NCBI RefSeq assembly: GCF_000971965.1
Contig: NZ_LAQP01000004.1
Location: forward strand, 372,001 to 436,000
DNA length: 64,000 nucleotides
Origin: Paenibacillus wulumuqiensis
Lineage (GTDB): Bacteria; Bacillota; Bacilli; Paenibacillales; Paenibacillaceae
Reading direction: 5' to 3'
Positions 53,166-61,830 of this stretch are shown here, piece after piece (the stretch's first letter is position 1; every line of letters begins with the position of its first letter). The translations under genes and the position numbers were made by a program. Under the pieces are notes generated by a model. It saw nothing but the letters and a program-made list of their open reading frames with translations, was not told the DNA's origin and did not search any database.

Positions 53166-54207
53166 GACCTCTGTAGATGTACAGATGGGAGCAGGCTGCC
53201 GTGTAGCGGCTTTTGGCGAAGTGATGATGCGGCTGCAGGTGCCGGGCTACGAGACACTGGCGCAGGGCAGTGAGCTGAAATATACATTTTCCGGTACAGG
53301 CGTCAATATTACCTCGGCGCTGTCCCGGTTCGGTCATGACGGCTATCTGATCACCACGCTGCCGTCCAATCCACTGGGTGAAGCAGCGATCGCCTATCTG
53401 CGTCGGCTGGGCATCTCGACCTCACTGATCCAGCGCAGCGGCAAATATATCGGTATGTACTTTCTGGAGAATGGATTCGGTCCGCGGCCCGGACGGGTGA
53501 CCTATACGGATCGTCTGGGCAGCAGCTTCAATACAGCCGATCCGGACAACTATCCGTATGAACAGATCGCTCAACGGGTGCAGCTGATCCATTTCTGCGG
53601 TATTACACTGGCAATGAACGAAAGTGTGCGCCAGCAGATGAAGCGGCTGGCAGCAGCGGTACGAGAGCAGGGCGGGCAGGTTGTGCTGGACTGCAATTAC
53701 CGCCCATCACTATGGGGTCCTGACAGCTATGAGATGGCCCGTCCGCATTATGAAGAAATGCTGGCCCATGCGGACATCGTCATGATGAACGAGCGAGATG
53801 CAACAGGCATACTCGGCATGTCTGCAGAATCGACAGATCGCCTGGACCAATTAAAACAATTGATTCCACAGGTCGCCAGGAAGTATGATATTGCTGTAAT
53901 CGCCGGAACGCACCGGGCGATTCATGAGGATAACACCCATTCACTGCAAGGCTATCTTTACAAGAACGGTTCATTTGTCTTTTCCCGGCTGCTTACGTTT
54001 CCGGTGCATGATCGGATCGGCGCAGGTGATGCCTATACCGCCGGTATTATTCATGGTCAATTAACCGGCATGGAACTGCAGCAGACTGCCGATTATGCGG
54101 CGACCGCTGCCATGCTGGCCCATACGGTTACCGGAGATACCCCGTTATCGACCGATATGGAGATCCGGCAGGCCATGACAGAGCAGAGCAGGGATGTAGA
54201 CAGATGA
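53158..54207 (+). CDS. PfkB-family sugar kinase, probably 2-keto-3-deoxygluconate kinase
   Basis: Ribokinase-like kinase, 349 residues. N-terminal GEVMMRLQVPG and the substrate-binding SGTGVNITSALSRFGHDGYL (in parts: GTGVNITSALSR) are typical of KdgK-type enzymes. The C-terminal PfkB signature with catalytic aspartate is VHDRIGAGDAYTAGIIHG, and VVLDCNYRPSLW is also diagnostic. Phosphorylation of 2-keto-3-deoxygluconate would give the substrate of the neighbouring aldolase and could also drain products of the uronate-glycan locus at 16.8-22.6 kb. The start overlaps dgaF. Confidence 0.87.
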   Translation: MHETSVDVQMGAGCRVAAFGEVMMRLQVPGYETLAQGSELKYTFSGTGVNITSALSRFGHDGYLITTLPSNPLGEAAIAYLRRLGISTSLIQRSGKYIGMYFLENGFGPRPGRVTYTDRLGSSFNTADPDNYPYEQIAQRVQLIHFCGITLAMNESVRQQMKRLAAAVREQGGQVVLDCNYRPSLWGPDSYEMARPHYEEMLAHADIVMMNERDATGILGMSAESTDRLDQLKQLIPQVARKYDIAVIAGTHRAIHEDNTHSLQGYLYKNGSFVFSRLLTFPVHDRIGAGDAYTAGIIHGQLTGMELQQTADYAATAAMLAHTVTGDTPLSTDMEIRQAMTEQSRDVDR

Positions 54208-54231
54208 CCAGCAGAAAGGCAGGGACATTTC

Positions 54232-54948
54232 ATGTCCATTACGCGAAAAAAAGGACCTCTTTATTTGCAGGTCAAGAAAATTATCAAAGACCGGATTCTG
54301 CACGGCGTCTATCCAATGGGAACAACAATCCCTTCCGAGCCGCAGCTGGAAAATGAATTTGGCGTCAGCAAAATGACCGTCCGTAACGCGGTACAGGAGC
54401 TGGCCCAGGAGGGATATGTGGAGAAGCGCAGCGGCGTGGGTACGACCGTGATCCGCAACACATCCCTTTCTAGATTGTCCAAGGGCAAACGGTTCACTGA
54501 GCTGCTGGTCGAAGAAGGGCACCAGATCCGCAAGCAGCTGCTGCATTCGGTCTGGGTGACCAATGAACCCGACAGCGAGATCTATCGGCTGTTCGGTCCG
54601 CGCTGTCTCAAGGTGGAGCGCCTGTACTGGCTGGATGAACAGCCGTATATTCATTATGTGAATTATCTGGCACCGGTATTTCCGCTATCACTGGAACTAA
54701 AAGGTCTGGAACTGCAGTCGATGTATGATTTGATTGAAGAATATGGAATCGAACTGCATAATTTCCGGGACAGCTTTACAGTGGCGACGGCGGACTTTGC
54801 AACCGAGGTGCTGCTGCGGGTAAAAGAAGATACAGCGCTGCTGCAGCGGCTGCGGTATTCCTATGATACGGACGGCAATCTGATCGAATACAGCAAAGGC
54901 TTTTACAATACAGAGCTTCAGCATTATCTCGTTAATTACGATGTGTAA
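54232..54948 (+). CDS. GntR/HutC-family transcriptional regulator with UTRA domain
   Basis: Ligand-responsive repressor, 238 residues, last gene of the glucosaminate/KDG unit and its likely regulator. The winged helix carries PLYLQVKKIIKDRIL, GTTIPSEPQLENEFGVSKMTVRNAVQEL (in parts: IPSEPQLENEFGVSKMTVR) and EGYVEKRSGVGT. The UTRA effector domain follows with VERLYWLDEQPYIHYVNYL and LEYSKGFYNTE-like residues (IEYSKGFYNTE). It starts 24 bases after the kinase with no strong ribosome site visible. Effector is probably a pathway intermediate. Confidence 0.88.
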   Translation: MSITRKKGPLYLQVKKIIKDRILHGVYPMGTTIPSEPQLENEFGVSKMTVRNAVQELAQEGYVEKRSGVGTTVIRNTSLSRLSKGKRFTELLVEEGHQIRKQLLHSVWVTNEPDSEIYRLFGPRCLKVERLYWLDEQPYIHYVNYLAPVFPLSLELKGLELQSMYDLIEEYGIELHNFRDSFTVATADFATEVLLRVKEDTALLQRLRYSYDTDGNLIEYSKGFYNTELQHYLVNYDV

Positions 54949-55027
54949 TATTTAATCAAGGTGCAGGCTGCATGGAGATATCGATATAGCAGATTCGCTG
55001 TACGGCTGATTCCGGAATCAACCGCAT

Positions 55028-55073
55028 AACGAAAAAGGACAGGTTTCCTGAGAGAGGCCTGTCTTTTTTCGTT
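55028..55073 (+). terminator. Bidirectional terminator between the GntR gene and the beta-propeller gene
   Basis: Sixteen-base stem AACGAAAAAGGACAGG (55028-55043) / CCTGTCTTTTTTCGTT (55058-55073), one G-T pair, 14-base loop. A/T flanks allow termination on both strands; the two genes converge here. Confidence 0.9.
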
Positions 55074-55109
55074 ATTTTTATTTATTTGTTGGCGAATTCG
55101 ATCATTCGT

Positions 55110-56705
55110 TTATTTAGCCGGGGCGTAAAAGCTGATCGTACCCGTACTCTCATCCGCGCTGACGAACAGATTGCGTCCGTTGACCCGGTGGATGCCTTCC
55201 GGTGATTCGCCTGCCGTTGGAATCAAGCCTTTGTATACCGGCTGGGCCGGATTCCCGATGTCAAAAAATAAAACTGCATCCGCGCGCTCGGAGGCTGCGG
55301 CGAGAACCGGTTTGCCATTTACAGTGGATACCGTCAGATTCTCGACTTCACTGCCTTTGTTGGGACTGCGATCGTCCGGATACAGTCCGGCCTGTGCTGC
55401 TGCGCGGTCGATCAGATTGCCGCTGTCATAGATGCGGTTGCCCTGCAGATCCCAGACGGCAATATTGCGGCCTCCTGCTTTGACGCCATCTTTGAATTCG
55501 TTTTTGCCCAGATCGCCTTCGTTGGCGGTGATTACATATTGACCGTCCGGGGTAAAGGCAATGCCATCCGGTTCATAACGCCCGGTCATCGTATCGGCAA
55601 AAGATACGTTGCCATCGTCTTTGAGATCCGCTGCATGGCGGGTCGTTCCGAGAGCGAACATGCGGGTAATCTGCTTGCTGTCCAGATCAACGAGGGCAAT
55701 GACGTTGTTTTCCTGCAGCGTTACAGCCGCTGTAGTGCCTGCTTCATTGATGGCAACATACTCGGGCTGCGGCTCATGCGGATAGATGGCTCCTTTTACA
55801 CCGCTCAGATCGACAGGAAGATCGGTCACCGTGCCGTCCAGCGCATTGGCCTGGTTGAACTGGACAATTGTAATGCTGCCGGGACGCTTAGCATTTGGAT
55901 AATCGAATTCTTCCGTAGCCGGGTCCAGCTCCTCATCTTCAATCGCGATGACCGCATAGGTGCCGTCTTTGGAAATGGCGATCGAATCGGGTCCAATACC
56001 AAGCGGATATGTTTTGGCTATCTTGTAGCTGGACAGATCAACGACCGCGAGTATACCCGGGTTGGCTTCATTTTTGTTGTCACCGGTACGAATGACAGCC
56101 AGCGCATATTTGCCATCCGGCATCACCGCTACGCTGGTAACTTCCGCTTTGGCAGAAAGAGAATGGAAGCTGACTGTTTTGGCGACTTTGGTTTTGTGGA
56201 TATTGGCAATATCCAGAATCGTAATGCTGCCTTCATCCGCTTCGGTCACGACCAGACGCTTGCCATCCGGTGTGGAAGAAGCAATCTCGGCTTTGTCCGA
56301 AGGCATCTGAAAAGAAGCAGCCAGCGTATAGCCCGTCTGATTCTGCTTGGCCAGCACAGCCTGCTGCAGCTGCCCGGTCGTATGTTCTGATACATACAAT
56401 GTGCCGTTACGGAAGACCGGCGCCTGATCCAGCCGAATTGGCTTGCCTGCGAGCATGGCCATCGTACTGCCCGAACGAAGGGAGAGCGTCACACCGCCAG
56501 CGGTCACGACCGCTTTTTGGGAAGCCCCATTCCAGCTAATCTTGCCCTGCATATTCTGCACCGCAGTCCGCAGTGAAATATCCGCCTTGGCTGCAGCAGC
56601 CGAATGCCCACCGCTCACCAGACTGCCTCCAAGTACTGCCACCGTCGTCAGCAAAGCCAGACGCTTTGCCAGTTTCTTGCTATGTATACTATTCCACTGA
56701 ATCAT
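55110..56705 (-). CDS. Secreted beta-propeller protein with copper-amine-oxidase-like N-terminal segment
   Basis: Exported protein of about 531 residues, function unknown. A signal peptide (LAKRLALLTTVAVLGGSLV, cleavage near HSAAAA) precedes a short CuAO-N1-like region (GGVTLSLRSGSTMAMLAGK). Residues about 95-530 form a YVTN/LVIVD-type beta propeller of repeated blades with ...SPDGK/PDGKYALAV/SKDGTYAVI/TPDGQYVITANEGD motifs and acidic loops. This resembles choice-of-anchor I propellers of alkaline-phosphatase-associated surface proteins. ATG 56705 is seven bases from GGGGAG; TTG 56711 is possible. No catalytic residues can be named. Confidence 0.82.
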   Translation of the reverse strand: MIQWNSIHSKKLAKRLALLTTVAVLGGSLVSGGHSAAAAKADISLRTAVQNMQGKISWNGASQKAVVTAGGVTLSLRSGSTMAMLAGKPIRLDQAPVFRNGTLYVSEHTTGQLQQAVLAKQNQTGYTLAASFQMPSDKAEIASSTPDGKRLVVTEADEGSITILDIANIHKTKVAKTVSFHSLSAKAEVTSVAVMPDGKYALAVIRTGDNKNEANPGILAVVDLSSYKIAKTYPLGIGPDSIAISKDGTYAVIAIEDEELDPATEEFDYPNAKRPGSITIVQFNQANALDGTVTDLPVDLSGVKGAIYPHEPQPEYVAINEAGTTAAVTLQENNVIALVDLDSKQITRMFALGTTRHAADLKDDGNVSFADTMTGRYEPDGIAFTPDGQYVITANEGDLGKNEFKDGVKAGGRNIAVWDLQGNRIYDSGNLIDRAAAQAGLYPDDRSPNKGSEVENLTVSTVNGKPVLAAASERADAVLFFDIGNPAQPVYKGLIPTAGESPEGIHRVNGRNLFVSADESTGTISFYAPAK

Positions 56706-57163
56706 CAACAAACTCCCCTTTTATTTATAATGAGTACAGCACACAAAATGGATATGCATATATATAAACAAAGCACGTACAAATGTTGTATCCGCACGGA
56801 ACGAAAGAAAGGAAATAAGGGCAAAGGACGACCTTTAAGCCTGGAGATCTTCATTTACCCCATTACAATAAAAGATCTCCAGGCTTAACCGGAGGACGTG
56901 CCCTTATTCCTTTCTGTAGTGATTGATGCTAACAACACATAATATTAAAACAAGCGATATCAAAAAATATATGCTGCAACATTTCATCCGTACAATCATA
57001 CACCTGAAGGTGCACAAAATCTTTACTGTAAGCAGTCTAGCAACCAACCATATCCCCGGCGTTAAAGCAAATCAGCTGGTTTGTAAAACTTGGATTATGC
57101 TAAAATGACAGGGTATCACACTACATTACACGCGGACATATATCCGTGATAAGGAGAATACAT
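56706..57163. other. Intergenic region with palindromic repeat 1
   Basis: Divergent region between the propeller and amidohydrolase genes. Apart from the structured repeat (56807-56914) it is AT-rich; no gene or clear promoter was recognised. Confidence 0.5.
56807..56914. repeat. Structured palindromic repeat, copy 1
   Basis: Outer helix 56807-56823 / 56899-56914 (16 pairs, one unpaired A on the left arm), left core AAGGACGACC (56824-56833), inner perfect 16-base helix TTAAGCCTGGAGATCT (56835-56850) / its complement (56873-56888), 22-base loop, right core CCGGAGGACG (56889-56898). Shares architecture with copies 2 and 3. Strand unknown. Confidence 0.8.
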
Positions 57164-58765
57164 ATGCCGGGAACCTTATTTGTAAATGGCCGCTTCAACC
57201 CGCATACCGGTCTGCCTGCCGGCGCGGATGCAATCTATACCGAGGATGGAATGATCCGGGCCATAGGAAGCACCCGTGAGCTGCAGCTGCAGCTAACCGG
57301 TTCGCAGTACAGTACTGTGGACTGGGAAGGTGCTTCCGTGCTGCCTGGACTGGTCGATTCGCATATGCATTTGTCGATGCATGGAATGAAGCTGTCCATG
57401 CTGGACTTTTCCGATGTGCGATCCAGGGAAGAGATGCTGCATATGATCCGCGAACGGGTCCGTATTACGCCTGCCGGTGAATGGATTCTGGGCCTGAACT
57501 GGAATGAAAATGCCTTCACTCCAGCTGTGCCGCCGCTGCGCCGGGAGCTGGATGAGATCACGACCGATCATCCGGTCTATCTGACACGGACCTGTTTTCA
57601 TGCGTATCTGGCGAACAGTGAAGCATTTCGCCGTGCCGGTGTAACGGCAGCCACCCCTGATCCTCCATCCGGCGCTTACGGGCGCGACGAAGCGGGCGAA
57701 CTGAACGGCTGGGTGTATGAGGAAGCCAATATGGCTTTTACCGCTGTCCAGCCAGAACCCGATTACATCACCCGCAAAAATGCGATTCGCCGCGCCTGTG
57801 AAGATGGACTGCGGCTCGGACTGACCGGCGCACATACCGAAGATTTGCGCTTTCTCGGCAGTATCGACAATATGCTGCGGATTTACCGGGAGCTGCGCGA
57901 AGAGGGGCTGCATTTCCGCAGCCATCAGCTAATTTATTATACGCATCTGCAGGAAGCTGAGGCGCTGGGACTGCGTGCTGGAGATGGCGACGAATGGATG
58001 CGGATCGGCGCAGCCAAGATTTTCTCGGATGGAGCGATCGGCGGCCGGACTGCGCTGCTGCAGCAGCCTTACAGCGATGCACCGGCGACCAAAGGCATGG
58101 CGATTCATCCACAGGAGCGACTGAACGAGATTACCGCCTATGCGCGGCGCCTCGGATTCCCAATTGCGGTTCATGCGATCGGAGACGGTGCAGCAGATAT
58201 GACGCTATCCGCCATGGAAGCCTATCCGCTGCAGGGCATCAGCCATCTGCCGGACCGCTTTATCCATGCCCAGGTACTGGACGCTTCTCTGCTGGAGCGA
58301 ATGACCCGGCTGCAAATGATCGCCGATATTCAGCCAAGATTCGTTGCCAGCGATTTCCCATGGGTAATGGACCGGGTAGGCCCGGAACGTACAGATTACC
58401 TGTACGCCTGGAAAAAGATGCTCACCGCCGGCGTCGTCTGCGCCGGAGGCAGTGATGCCCCTATCGAACCGCTGAACCCACTGCTCGGCCTGCACGCCGC
58501 TGTCACCCGGCGCAGACCCGATATGATGGAACCCGCTGAAGGCTATCTGCCCGAAGAACGACTGAGTATCCATGAGGCCGTACAGCTGTTTACAACCGGC
58601 AGCGCCGCCGCGGTTGCCGAACAAAACCAGCGAGGCTCCATCCAGATCGGCAAAGCCGCCGACTTCACTGCCCTGGACCGCGATATCTACCAAGGAGCCG
58701 ACACCCTGCTGCAAGCACAGGTGCGCATGACTGTTGTAAACGGTGAAATCGGCTACCGCGCGTAG
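57164..58765 (+). CDS. Amidohydrolase family 3 protein (YtcJ-like)
   Basis: Metal-dependent amidohydrolase of the YtcJ/N-substituted formamide deformylase type, 533 residues, cytosolic. The N-terminal beta sandwich is followed by the metal motif LVDSHMHLSMHGMKL near residue 70, then GLNWNENAF, TRTCFHAYLANS, SDGAIGGRTALL (carboxylysine replaced in this family), VHAIGDGAADMTL with the zinc histidine, and CAGGSDAPIEPLNPL with the catalytic aspartate. Substrate cannot be deduced. ATG 57164 has AAGGAGA. Two copies of a structured repeat bracket the gene. Confidence 0.88.
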   Translation: MPGTLFVNGRFNPHTGLPAGADAIYTEDGMIRAIGSTRELQLQLTGSQYSTVDWEGASVLPGLVDSHMHLSMHGMKLSMLDFSDVRSREEMLHMIRERVRITPAGEWILGLNWNENAFTPAVPPLRRELDEITTDHPVYLTRTCFHAYLANSEAFRRAGVTAATPDPPSGAYGRDEAGELNGWVYEEANMAFTAVQPEPDYITRKNAIRRACEDGLRLGLTGAHTEDLRFLGSIDNMLRIYRELREEGLHFRSHQLIYYTHLQEAEALGLRAGDGDEWMRIGAAKIFSDGAIGGRTALLQQPYSDAPATKGMAIHPQERLNEITAYARRLGFPIAVHAIGDGAADMTLSAMEAYPLQGISHLPDRFIHAQVLDASLLERMTRLQMIADIQPRFVASDFPWVMDRVGPERTDYLYAWKKMLTAGVVCAGGSDAPIEPLNPLLGLHAAVTRRRPDMMEPAEGYLPEERLSIHEAVQLFTTGSAAAVAEQNQRGSIQIGKAADFTALDRDIYQGADTLLQAQVRMTVVNGEIGYRA

Positions 58766-58820
58766 TACAAGAACTGTTACCGGTTAATGTACGCAAGTGA
58801 TACAAAATGAACACAAATAA

Positions 58821-58859
58821 AAGCCCGCCAATTCCGTTTTATAACGAACTGGCGGGCTT
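58821..58859 (+). terminator. Hairpin after the amidohydrolase gene
   Basis: Ten-base stem AAGCCCGCCA (58821-58830) / TGGCGGGCTT (58850-58859) with a small internal GTT/AAC helix. The T tract after it is short (GTTAC), so it is a moderate terminator candidate. Confidence 0.5.
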
Positions 58860-58902
58860 GTTACATAATGATGCCTCACAGACAACTGCGCACATAACGA
58901 AA

Positions 58903-59082
58903 GAAAGGAAATAAGGGCAAAAGACGATTTTTAAGCGTTTGGCAATAAAAACGGGAGGTTCAAGTAAGAAGTGATTTTTGCAGAGCAAAATATCTTACTG
59001 CTTTAAGCCTGGAGATCTTCATTTATCCAAGTACAACAAAAGATTTCCAGGCTTAACCGGAGGACGTGCCCTTATTCCTTTC
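58903..59082. repeat. Structured palindromic repeat, copy 2 (with extra arm)
   Basis: Outer helix 58903-58919 / 59067-59082 nearly identical to copy 1, including the unpaired A. Left core AAAGACGATT (58920-58929), inner helix 59003-59018 / 59041-59056 (one G-T), 22-base loop, right core CCGGAGGACG (59057-59066). Between left core and inner helix lie about 73 extra bases containing a hairpin (AGTAAGA / TCTTACT with TTTTGC / GCAAAA inside). Confidence 0.8.
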
Positions 59083-59261
59083 TGGAGTAATTGAAGCAAA
59101 AAGCACCAATTTTTCATGCTCCCCTCATCACAGAAAAAAGCAAATTCTCCACCTCAAAATGTACTTTCTTGATTTTCACCAAGTAAGATGGTATGATTTC
59201 ACCAGCACGCTGCAGACAAATGCAGACGTGAGAAGTGACCATACAATTCGATAATATTTTA

Positions 59262-59446
59262 TCCTCGGGGCGGGGCGAAATTCCCCACCGGCGGTGTTGA
59301 GACAGTATTCGGATGCGACTCCATTCATGGAGTCGGCTGCTGAATATGAAGCTCTAAGTCCGTGACCCGTCATCTGTGCCTGCTGGCCGGATGCGGTGGA
59401 TCTGGTGAGAATCCGGAGCCGACAGTATAGTCTGGATGGGAGAGGA
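59262..59446 (+). ncRNA. FMN riboswitch (RFN element)
   Basis: Senses flavin mononucleotide to control the riboflavin operon. Core segments follow the RFN consensus: GGGGCGGGGCGAAATTCCCC then ACCGGCGGT near 59266-59295, GTCCGTGACCCG (59359-59370), GGATGCGGTGGATCTGGTGA (59389-59408), then GAATCCGGAGCCGACAGT (59408-59425) and AGTCTGGATGGGAGA (59429-59443). Closing helix TCCTC (59262) / GAGGA (59442). One variable arm (CAGTATTCGGATGCGACTCC with its partner) is longer than usual. Located about 500 bases before ribD. Confidence 0.92.
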
Positions 59447-59773
59447 AAAAGGGTGCCACCGTTATCATAACGGTCGTACTAGGTTTGTCATTTATTTCAC
59501 ATATACTCATCAGTTTATTTCTGGCAGGCATTTTTAATATGTCGTGTTATACCAGAGAGCGAGCTGTAAGATTATCTTGCAGCTGTACAGCCGTATGAGT
59601 TATGTCGATAATGCACAGGGATGTCGAGACCTTTTTGCAGGTTTGCGTGTATTTGCCGTATCGGTCTGTCGTACATTGTACAGCTGAGGGCCATTTCGCA
59701 GATCCAAGGTTTTTTTGACGACCATGTCTGCTGGAATCCATAAATGACAATCATGATTTCCTGTCTGATACAC
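59447..59773. other. Long spacer between RFN and its terminator
   Basis: Holds the perfect dyad ACCGTTAT/ATAACGGT (59458-59474) just after the aptamer, perhaps part of the expression platform. Otherwise no gene, ribosome site or known RNA was recognised in over 300 bases. Confidence 0.5.
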
Positions 59774-59815
59774 AGCCCCGTTGACCCGGTTATATACCGA
59801 GTCGCGGGGCTTTTT
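59774..59815 (+). terminator. Terminator in the riboflavin leader
   Basis: AGCCCCG (59774-59780) / CGGGGCT (59805-59811) with an inner GACCCGGT / ACCGAGTC helix (one mismatch), then T5. Likely the conditional terminator of the FMN riboswitch, or the end of a separate leader RNA. Confidence 0.85.
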
Positions 59816-59834
59816 GTATATGCATCAGGTGAGA

Positions 59835-59878
59835 TTGTTAGAACGATATATTTTTGTTACTATATTATTAATAGTAAC
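59835..59878 (+). promoter_or_regulatory. Second promoter before ribD overlapped by a palindromic operator
   Basis: TTGTTA (59835-59840), 17-base spacer, TACTAT (59858-59863). The -10 lies inside a perfect dyad: GTTACTAT (59856-59863) and ATAGTAAC (59871-59878) around seven bases. A second dyad GTTTCGT/ACGAAAC lies at 59884-59890/59913-59919. This suggests a repressible promoter independent of the riboswitch. Confidence 0.6.
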
Positions 59879-59947
59879 TATGTGTGTTTCGTGCTGGACA
59901 GCAGCTGACCTAATACGAAACGCGACTCACCCAAAGGAGCCTTGAAT

Positions 59948-61051
59948 ATGAACGTATTAAACGATGAATTTTATATGTCACTTGCACTGGATATGGCAGA
60001 GAGAGCTCAGGGGCAGACGGATATTAACCCGGTGGTCGGCTGTGTCGTTGTCAAGGATGGACGGATTGTCGGCATGGGTGCCCATCTCAAGCGAGGTACC
60101 GGTCATGCGGAAGTTCATGCGCTCAATATGGCTGGCGCCGACGCGGAGGGAGCAACGGCTTATGTGACTCTCGAACCGTGCAGCCACTATGGCAAGACGC
60201 CACCATGCAGCGACCGTCTGATCCAGGAAAAGGTCAAGCGTGTCGTTGTCGCCGCAGTAGATCCGAATCCTCAGGTAGCCGGTTCAGGCATTGAGCGGCT
60301 TCGCAGTCATGGTATAGAAGTCGTTACCGGTGTACTGGCGGAGCGTTCGGAGCGGCTGAACGAGACATTTAACAAATACATCACGACCAGGATGCCATTC
60401 GTTACGCTCAAGACCGCCAGTACGCTCGATGGACGTCTCGCTTCACGCACAGGCGACAGCAAATGGATCTCCAATGGCGATGCCCGCGAACGTGTCCATG
60501 GGATGCGTCACCGTCACCAGGGCATCATGGTCGGTATCGGAACGGTACTGGCAGATGATCCCGAACTGACGACCCGTACCACCGTGCCCGGTATCCATCC
60601 GGTACGGATTGTAATTGACTCCAGACTGAGTATTCCGGATGGAGCCCGGCTGCTGAATACGGAAGAAGCCGATACGATCATTATTACAACGTCACAGGCT
60701 GACCCTGATCGAATGCGGCAGCTGGAGCAGCAAAAGGGTGTACGTATACTGATCTGCGGCGATGGACCACAGGTGGATCTGCCACTGGCGATGCGTACAC
60801 TGGGTGAGCAGGAGCTATCCTCCATTTTGCTCGAAGGAGGCGGCCGGCTGAACGGAGCGATGCTCGAAGCCGGTCTGGTCGATCGCGTGACGCTCTTCTT
60901 CGCTCCCAAGCTGATTGGCGGCGGAATGTCCACTTTTACCTTTGACGGATTCGAGAAGATGAATCAGGCGGTGACGCTGGATCAGATGGAAGTGCAGCAA
61001 CTGGACGATAACGTCTGTATCAGCGGACGTGCGGTCTACCATCATCTGTAA
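59948..61051 (+). CDS. ribD: Bifunctional riboflavin deaminase/reductase
   Basis: Catalyses the deamination and reduction of the pyrimidine intermediate of riboflavin synthesis, about 367 residues. The N-terminal deaminase has zinc site GHAEVHAL and TLEPCSHYGKTPPCSDRLI with the two cysteines. The C-terminal reductase starts at FVTLKTASTLDGRLASRTGDSKWIS and includes GIMVGIGTVLADDPELTTR and LEGGGRLNGAML. ATG 59948 lies 11 bases from AAAGGAG; TTG 59942 is the alternative. First gene of the rib operon under the FMN riboswitch and a possible second promoter. Confidence 0.95.
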   Translation: MNVLNDEFYMSLALDMAERAQGQTDINPVVGCVVVKDGRIVGMGAHLKRGTGHAEVHALNMAGADAEGATAYVTLEPCSHYGKTPPCSDRLIQEKVKRVVVAAVDPNPQVAGSGIERLRSHGIEVVTGVLAERSERLNETFNKYITTRMPFVTLKTASTLDGRLASRTGDSKWISNGDARERVHGMRHRHQGIMVGIGTVLADDPELTTRTTVPGIHPVRIVIDSRLSIPDGARLLNTEEADTIIITTSQADPDRMRQLEQQKGVRILICGDGPQVDLPLAMRTLGEQELSSILLEGGGRLNGAMLEAGLVDRVTLFFAPKLIGGGMSTFTFDGFEKMNQAVTLDQMEVQQLDDNVCISGRAVYHHL

Positions 61052-61101
61052 ACGTAAAAAATCTCAATATTCAGCATATCCTGAACCAAAGGAGGAAGCC
61101 C

Positions 61102-61773
61102 ATGTTTACCGGATTGATTGAAGAAATCGGCACCCTGAAGCGCAGTGAACGCCGCGGCGAGACGATGGTGCTCAGTATTACTGCCTCCCGCATCATGCCC
61201 GGTCTGGCGATCGGTGACAGTGTATCATGCAATGGTGTCTGTCTGACGGTCACCTCGATTGCCGGTTCGCTGTTCACCGTGGATGTCATGCCGGAGACCC
61301 ACCGTCTGTCCAGTCTCAAGGATCTTCACTCCAGCAGCCCAATTAACCTGGAGCGGGCGATGGCGGCCAATAGCCGATTCGGCGGTCATATTGTGCAGGG
61401 TCATGTCGACGGAACAGCTGTCATCGAGCAGGTGGAGCATAACCAGAATGCGGTCGTTTTCCGGATCAAGCCGCAGGATACTTCCCTGTTCCGCTATATT
61501 ATTCCCAAAGGCTCTATCGCTGTCGACGGCATTAGCCTGACCGTAGTGGCAGTTATGAACGATAGCTTCACCATCTCGATCATTCCGCATACGCTCAAGG
61601 AAACGGTGCTTGCCCATCGTAAGCCCGGAGATACCGTAAATCTGGAATGTGATGTACTCGGCAAGTATGTAGAGCATATGCTGCAGTACCGCTCCGCTTC
61701 ACCAAATGATGCACAATCCAACCACCAATCGGCACTGACCGCCAACTTTTTGCAGGAAAACGGATATATGTAG
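61102..61773 (+). CDS. ribE: Riboflavin synthase alpha chain
   Basis: Dismutates two 6,7-dimethyl-8-ribityllumazine molecules to riboflavin, working with lumazine synthase RibH. 223 residues in two similar barrels: first MFTGLIEEIGTLKR, GDSVSCNGVCLTVTSI, second GHIVQGHVDGTAVIE, SIAVDGISLTVVAV and TISIIPHTLKETVLAH. AAAGGAGG ribosome site. Same order as the Bacillus rib operon (D-E-A-H). No irregularity is seen. Confidence 0.95.
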   Translation: MFTGLIEEIGTLKRSERRGETMVLSITASRIMPGLAIGDSVSCNGVCLTVTSIAGSLFTVDVMPETHRLSSLKDLHSSSPINLERAMAANSRFGGHIVQGHVDGTAVIEQVEHNQNAVVFRIKPQDTSLFRYIIPKGSIAVDGISLTVVAVMNDSFTISIIPHTLKETVLAHRKPGDTVNLECDVLGKYVEHMLQYRSASPNDAQSNHQSALTANFLQENGYM

Positions 61774-61830
61774 TGCATCATTGGAGCATTTTCGTCAGCA
61801 GCCCATTTTTATACCAAGGAGGGACCTACC

